From the NCBI GenBank assembly GCA_964369845.1, contig CAYJFJ010000018.1:1-26176 (forward strand): DNA of 26,176 bases. Reading direction: 5' to 3'. Source of the DNA: CAKOSP01 sp964369845. Lineage in GTDB: Bacteria; Bacillota_I; Bacilli_A; RF39; UBA660. Numbering within the stretch: position 1 is the stretch's first letter; each line of letters opens with the position of its first letter. The position numbers and the translations under genes were made by a program. The notes under the pieces are model-generated. The model was not told where the DNA came from, made no database searches, and worked only from the letters and a program-made list of their open reading frames with translations. Shown one piece after another: positions 22,312 through 26,176 of this stretch.

Positions 22312-23256
22312 TTATTTAAGATAATATGTATATACCCACCTATTAGTATTTATTTTTGTCCAATAATCAGTTTCTTCCATTACTGCTACTAATGTACCTT
22401 TAGGTAATGGAGCATTAGTACTTAATACAGTTCCGTTCTCTGTTTTTCTTACATTTAACCAAGTTGCATTTACTTCTTTTGTTATATAATAACTTTCAGG
22501 TTTTGTTTGAGTAACATAATCTCCACTTATCCACTGACCACTCGCTATTTCATGCCAGTTATTAACTGTTTTTTCTATAGTAACTTGTGTTTTTTCGGGT
22601 AATGTATTAAATTTTTCGTAATTTAATCCTGGTCCTTTTCTTACATTTAAACTAAAAGCCGTAACGTATGCTATGTTTTTAACTATTGAAGTTGGTAGTT
22701 TTTCGAATACTATTCCTTTTGTATTTATTATACTTGTAAATGATTCGTCAATATAAAAAGCTTCTTCTGGCTTAACTGCATATTCAGTTGTATTTATTAC
22801 CCATGATCCTTTACTATTTTTTGTCCATCCATTCCCAACAAATTTGCCTTTCCCAACAGATAAATGAAAATGATATCCAGTTGCATTTCCATCTTTTCCT
22901 TCGATTGTAACTTTCTCACCTCTTGTAAATATTTGATTTACTTTTATATTTTGTAAATCTATATCCTCTGGGTGCATAATTAATATTGTTACATAGTCTT
23001 CAAAAGTTGGAGTTTTTACTTTACTTGTTGATTCTAACCATATTGTGTTTGTTCCACTTGTGTTTACTCCGTATATTCTTTTAACTATCATTGAATCACA
23101 TGGACAATAAAAATAATTGTCTTTAGCAGTTGAAGCCCCGTTATCATCAAATGGAAAGTCTTGTGGATTACCTGTATAATTTCCTGAATGTGAATAACTT
23201 CCATCATAACTTTGTGTTATGCTTATTTTTTTTAGTGGGTATGTTAAATAATTCAT
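22312..23256 (-). CDS. Phage-lysin-like M23 peptidase with two SH3b domains
   Basis: 314 residues without a signal peptide. Residues 1-165 are an M23-type domain of the kind seen in Firmicutes phage and prophage lysins: MNYLTYPLKKISITQSYDGSYSHSG, then FDDNGASTAKDNYFYCPCD and GNATGYHFHLSVG, with the HxH motif near 128-130. The earlier zinc ligand (H/D near 23-40) is less clear, so activity is not certain. Two SH3b repeats follow (about 195-250 and 255-314; SLNVRKGPGLNYEKF and WLNVRKTENGT), which bind cell wall. AAGGAGG precedes the ATG. No holin, terminase or tail gene is nearby, so it looks like a stray or domesticated lysin. Targets would be peptidoglycan cross-links by family knowledge. Confidence 0.82.
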   Translation of the reverse strand: MNYLTYPLKKISITQSYDGSYSHSGNYTGNPQDFPFDDNGASTAKDNYFYCPCDSMIVKRIYGVNTSGTNTIWLESTSKVKTPTFEDYVTILIMHPEDIDLQNIKVNQIFTRGEKVTIEGKDGNATGYHFHLSVGKGKFVGNGWTKNSKGSWVINTTEYAVKPEEAFYIDESFTSIINTKGIVFEKLPTSIVKNIAYVTAFSLNVRKGPGLNYEKFNTLPEKTQVTIEKTVNNWHEIASGQWISGDYVTQTKPESYYITKEVNATWLNVRKTENGTVLSTNAPLPKGTLVAVMEETDYWTKINTNRWVYTYYLK

Positions 23257-23287
23257 AATTTCCTCCTTCAGAATAATATATTCTAAT

Positions 23288-23316
23288 TTTATAATTACAA
23301 TTACATCAAGTGTCTA
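23288..23316 (-). promoter_or_regulatory. Promoter of the lysin-like gene
   Basis: On the minus strand TAGACA (23311-23316), 17 nt, TATAAA (23288-23293), about 32 nt before the ATG. Confidence 0.5.
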
Positions 23317-23344
23317 CTTTTATATTATTATAATTTTTTTTCAT

Positions 23345-23370
23345 AAAAAAAAACTAACATAAATGTAGTC
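23345..23370. terminator. Terminator after tmRNA
   Basis: ACTAACAT and ATGTAGT form a stem with one bulged base and a 2-nt AA spacer; on the minus strand it is followed by eight or more Us, about 45 nt after the tmRNA 3' end. Confidence 0.5.
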
Positions 23371-23412
23371 TTTTATTTTTCTCGAAATGATCATACGAGT
23401 TTTCTATTAAAT

Positions 23413-23767
23413 TGGTGGAGTAGAGGGGACTTGAACCCCTGTCCAGTATACTGCAAGTGCATAATATCTACAAGTTTAGGTCAACTTTAAATTTCCTTTT
23501 TAATTGGCTCGACTCCGACCTGATAAAAAGTGAGTCTATTATAGATTCGAGCACTAACCATAGACAAGTTACTACTTATATTTTGTATAATATGATCCTC
23601 TAATCTAAGCTACAAAAAATTTAGTTAGAAGAGCTCCGCGCCAATTATTAGGCAGCTGCAGGAGCGAAACCAAAATTAGTTTCGTTATTTAATTTATTTG
23701 GTGCGTTTATAGTGCGCCCACTACTTGCAATCATGCTTGCTCATATATGTCGAAACCGAGCTACCCC
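23413..23767 (-). ncRNA. ssrA: tmRNA (one-piece)
   Basis: The 355-nt RNA rescues stalled ribosomes by trans-translation. The 5' end GGGGTAGCTCGGTTTCGAC and 3' end CTACTCCACCA pair as the tRNA-Ala-like acceptor, and a GGGGTTCAAGTCCCC T arm is present; CCA is encoded. The tag frame can be read as GCA CCA AAT AAA ... GCT GCC TAA TAA, giving APNKLNNETNFGFAPAAA; the resume codon GCA is inferred by comparison with E. coli, but the ...AAA-stop end is clear. Pseudoknot segments follow on the 3' side. Processing is expected from RNase P and SmpB binding. A promoter with its -10 eight bases before the 5' end fits well. It lies between tsaD and the lysin-like gene. Confidence 0.96.
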
Positions 23768-23775
23768 GTAAATTA

Positions 23776-23804
23776 ATTTTAACATAAATTTTCACTTTTG
23801 TAAA
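23776..23804 (-). promoter_or_regulatory. Promoter of ssrA
   Basis: On the minus strand TTTACA (23799-23804), 17 nt, TAAAAT (23776-23781), with TG just before the -10 and 8 nt to the mature 5' G. It lies right after the tsaD stop codon. Confidence 0.7.
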
Positions 23805-23810
23805 ATTAGT

Positions 23811-24815
23811 TTATACAATGTTAGTATGACTTACGCCATTTAATGCTAGTGTAGTAAATTCTTTTTTTAAATATAATGGGTATGCTGCTGCTCCAATCAT
23901 TGCTGCGTTGTCAGTACAATACACAAAACTTGGCACTAATAACCTCCCATTATTATTGTTAACAACTTTTTCTACTTCACTTCTTAAATATTTGTTTGCA
24001 GATACTCCCCCTGCAACAATAACATTATTTATATTTTTTTCTTTCATAGCTTTATCTAATTTTCTAGTTAACTGTTCTACTGCTCTAAACTGAAAACTAG
24101 TAGCTAAATCATGTAATCTTATTTGATTACCTTTCATTTTTTCTTTATTTACTAAATTTATTACACTACTTTTTAAACCACTATAACTAAAGTTATATGT
24201 ATCATCTTCTATCATCTTAGGTAAATCATATGTTATTTGACCATTTACTGCAGCTTTTTCAACTCCAGGTCCTCCAGGATACGGAATACCTAAAACTCTT
24301 GCTACCTTGTCATATGCCTCTCCTATTGCATCATCTAATGTAGTACCTAACAATTCAAATTCATAATCATCTTTCATTATAACTAATTCGGTATGTCCAC
24401 CGCTGACAATTAATGATAAAATTGGAAATTCAAAATCATTTTCCAGTTTTGATGCATATATATGACCTATTAAATGATTTACTTTTATTAATGGTTTATC
24501 AAGTAGGAATGCTAGTGTCTTGGCAAACTCTATACCTACTAATAATGACCCCATTAATCCTGGCGCATAAGCAACTGCTACTGCATCTATATCTTCTAAA
24601 CTAATTTTCCCTAGTCTAAGGGTTTGTTCTAAAACCATTGTTATATTTTCAGAATGCATTCTTGATGCTATTTCAGGAACTACGCCACCAAATTCAGTAT
24701 GCTTCTCCATTTGAGTTAAAATAGTATCAGAAATTATTTCTTTACCATTTTTTACAATTGCAATACTTGTTTCATCACATGTAGTTTCTACTGCTAAAAT
24801 TATTACATCTTTCAT
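23811..24815 (-). CDS. tsaD: tRNA t6A37 threonylcarbamoyltransferase TsaD
   Basis: 334 residues, full length for TsaD. It transfers the threonylcarbamoyl group to A37 of ANN-decoding tRNAs, acting with TsaB and TsaE. ASKHA-fold motifs are clear: LAVETTCDETSIA at the start, HLIGHIY with metal-binding His114 and His118, LSLIVSGGHTEL, YPGGPGVEKAA, FSYSGLKSS and VAGGVSANKYLR near 262-280, then CTDNAAMIG. The start overlaps the rimI stop by 1 nt (TAATG). It is the last protein gene of the tsaE-tsaB-rimI-tsaD operon; the ssrA promoter begins directly behind it. Confidence 0.97.
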   Translation of the reverse strand: MKDVIILAVETTCDETSIAIVKNGKEIISDTILTQMEKHTEFGGVVPEIASRMHSENITMVLEQTLRLGKISLEDIDAVAVAYAPGLMGSLLVGIEFAKTLAFLLDKPLIKVNHLIGHIYASKLENDFEFPILSLIVSGGHTELVIMKDDYEFELLGTTLDDAIGEAYDKVARVLGIPYPGGPGVEKAAVNGQITYDLPKMIEDDTYNFSYSGLKSSVINLVNKEKMKGNQIRLHDLATSFQFRAVEQLTRKLDKAMKEKNINNVIVAGGVSANKYLRSEVEKVVNNNNGRLLVPSFVYCTDNAAMIGAAAYPLYLKKEFTTLALNGVSHTNIV

Positions 24816-25225
24816 TATTTTCTTACCATTACTAAAGCATCTACACCTTTGTAATATCCTTTCCTAGTGTTAATAACTTCAAAGTTATTTTTTTTATATA
24901 ATGCTATTGCACCATAATTATTAACATTTACTTCTAAAAATATTTTTTGTTTATAATTACTAATAACATAATTTAAAAGTTTGTTTCCAATATTTTTTTT
25001 TCTATATCTTTCTGTAACTATTATGTTAATAACTTCCACATCTTCTTCTGTTATTGAAATGTTGATAAATCCTACTACTTTTTCGTTTTCAAAAAATAGG
25101 TAATATTTTTTATTAACATTCTCAAGCTCTTCTTTTAAGTTATACAAATTTTTAAAATTAATTTCTATTTTTTTTCCAAGTTCATATATGTCTTCTATAT
25201 TTTCTAAACTTGCTTCTTTTATCAC
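24815..25225 (-). CDS. rimI: GNAT N-acetyltransferase, RimI-like
   Basis: 136 residues with a complete GNAT fold: IKEASLENIEDIYELGKKIE at the start, VTERYRKKNIGNKLL as the acetyl-CoA loop (about 87-101), and NVNNYGAIALYKKNNFEVI near 112-128, where the last helix carries the usual Tyr. RimI acetylates ribosomal protein S18 at its N-terminus, and rimI genes sit between tsaB and tsaD in many Bacilli; the name follows that position and size. The substrate is not shown by the sequence. It starts with GTG and overlaps tsaB by 4 nt (GTGA). Confidence 0.85.
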   Translation of the reverse strand: MIKEASLENIEDIYELGKKIEINFKNLYNLKEELENVNKKYYLFFENEKVVGFINISITEEDVEVINIIVTERYRKKNIGNKLLNYVISNYKQKIFLEVNVNNYGAIALYKKNNFEVINTRKGYYKGVDALVMVRK

Positions 25226-25773
25226 TTTTCAACCTCAATTAATTTTACATAAACTGGTTTAACAAAGTGAGAGTTTTCTGGATTCTTTTTTAGTACTTCT
25301 TTAATAACTTTATCGTAATTTACATTTTGATTTACTATAACTTTGTATTTTTTTGAAAATTCTTCAAATTCACTTTTTTTAAGGTATTTATATTCTCCAA
25401 CTACATTATTATTATCATCAAATATACCTACGTAATAACCGTTACTTTCCTCAACTGCTAAAACTTCTCTTTCTTCTTCAACTGAATAAGCCATTTCCTC
25501 CAATACTGTAACAGTTCTTATTGGAATATTTAGCACATATGCAAATGTTTTTGCTATAGTAACTCCTAATCTAACTCCAGTAAAAGATCCTGGACCATTA
25601 ACTACAATAATTCCTTCAGGTTTTTCTTCCTTTAAAACTTTTTTTATTGTGGGCATTATATACTGACTTCCATTTTTTTCAGCAATAATTGTTTCTTCAC
25701 TTATTATTCTAAGGTCATCAAAATACTTAATAACAATTTTTTTATCGCATGTATTTATATATAAATTTTTCAC
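25222..25773 (-). CDS. tsaB: tRNA t6A37 biosynthesis protein TsaB
   Basis: 183 residues, shorter than the usual ~220-230. TsaB is an inactive TsaD-like partner that bridges TsaD and TsaE. Typical parts are LYINTCDKK at the start, IIVVNGPGSFTGVRLGVTIAKTFAY near 75-100 and TVLEEMAYSV. The C-terminal region is shortened but ends with the FVKPVYVK pattern of the family. Start codon GTG, overlapping the tsaE stop by one base (TAGTG); the TGA stop lies within the rimI start. Confidence 0.93.
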   Translation of the reverse strand: MKNLYINTCDKKIVIKYFDDLRIISEETIIAEKNGSQYIMPTIKKVLKEEKPEGIIVVNGPGSFTGVRLGVTIAKTFAYVLNIPIRTVTVLEEMAYSVEEEREVLAVEESNGYYVGIFDDNNNVVGEYKYLKKSEFEEFSKKYKVIVNQNVNYDKVIKEVLKKNPENSHFVKPVYVKLIEVEK

Positions 25774-26176
25774 TATATCACCGTTTCACATAAATCTTCA
25801 TATTTTTTACCATATGGCTTTAATACAATTATTCTTGTGTCTTCATCTGTTGTTTTAAGTTCTATTTCTAGTCTTTCTTCTGGTAATCTATCTTGAACTA
25901 ATTCCGCCCATTCTATAATACAAACTCCACCTAAATTATAATAATCTTCGATGCCAAATTCATTATCTGTTTCTTCCAAGCGATAAACATCCATATGGTA
26001 TAAAGGTAATTCTCCTAGATCATATTCTTTTACAATAGTAAAAGTAGGACTAGTTATGTTTTCATCTAAACCTAATGCTAATGCGAAACCTTTTGTAAAT
26101 AAAGTTTTTCCTGAACCTAAATCTCCATTTAAACAAATAACCATATTAGGAAATTTTTCACTTTCTATATTTTCTG
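25773..26176 (-). CDS. tsaE: tRNA t6A37 biosynthesis ATPase TsaE, 5' end outside window
   Basis: The frame stays open to the right edge, with ENIESEKFPN upstream of the first in-window ATG (26144). That is what the usual TsaE lead-in looks like, so the true start is beyond 26176 and the ATG at 26144 is internal. Walker A (GDLGSGKT), the TSPTFTIVKEY switch segment, YHMDVYRLE and the Walker B-like IIEWAE are all present. TsaE is the ATPase of the TsaBDE complex. It is the first visible gene of the operon. Confidence 0.94.
   Translation of the reverse strand, partial: ENIESEKFPNMVICLNGDLGSGKTLFTKGFALALGLDENITSPTFTIVKEYDLGELPLYHMDVYRLEETDNEFGIEDYYNLGGVCIIEWAELVQDRLPEERLEIELKTTDEDTRIIVLKPYGKKYEDLCETVI

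Noticed and set aside
25222..25225. Mycoplasma-type code with UGA as Trp
   Set aside because: TGA ends tsaB exactly inside a 4-nt overlap with rimI, as expected for a real stop, and Trp is encoded by TGG throughout.

Overview
This is an AT-rich, low-GC Gram-positive-type chromosome segment, most like a reduced-genome, Mollicutes-related or RF39-like member of the Bacilli; that placement is inferred from composition and gene style, not from a marker-gene search. UGA behaves as a stop: tsaB ends TGA inside a 4-nt overlap with rimI, and the RNase J chimera also ends TGA. This is therefore the standard bacterial code, not the Mycoplasma code. Peptidoglycan-linked proteins (SpoIID/P60, LysM, an LPXTG-like surface protein, an M23/SH3b lysin-like protein) argue for a cell wall.

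Layout. (1) 1-2.5 kb: a sortase-type surface protein on the minus strand, and a broken plus-strand gene in which the first 177 codons of an RNase J are joined in frame to the tail of an IS1182-like transposase; the RNase J part carries an ATA-repeat poly-Ile tract. (2) 2.5-13.2 kb, all minus strand: a type IV secretion (T4SS) locus read from right to left. It encodes a VirB2-like pilin subunit, a large VirB6/TrsL-like membrane protein, a PrgI/VirB3-like protein, a TrsD-like VirB4 N-terminal protein, the VirB4 ATPase, a SpoIID + NlpC/P60 wall hydrolase (the VirB1/CwlT role), a lipoprotein and a VirD4/TraG coupling protein. No relaxase, integrase, oriT or replication gene is seen. Two transcription units carry near-identical extended -10 boxes, and a terminator lies between them. 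(3) 13.3-16.2 kb: a divergent Ig-like membrane protein, two tandem membrane-tethered thioredoxin-fold proteins and a TetR regulator with an obvious operator. (4) 16.2-18.6 kb: a TtcA-like tRNA thiolase, a small XRE protein, a SipW/ER-type signal peptidase and tRNA-Cys. (5) 18.6-23.3 kb: envelope genes of largely unknown role (a DUF4352-like membrane protein, a three-LysM protein, a single-pass protein, a bacterial PH-domain protein, a phage-lysin-like M23/SH3b protein). (6) 23.4-26.2 kb: tmRNA followed by the overlapping tsaE-tsaB-rimI-tsaD operon, with tsaE running off the right edge.

Working model. The segment between a broken RNase J and housekeeping tRNA and t6A genes holds a compact, apparently resident T4SS. 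Its exported subunits could rely on the nearby signal peptidase, and its cysteine-bearing pilin on the thioredoxin-like proteins. Without a visible relaxase it may be a protein-delivery or surface machine, a remnant of a conjugative element, or one half of a system split across the genome. The functional links between neighbours are inference from proximity.
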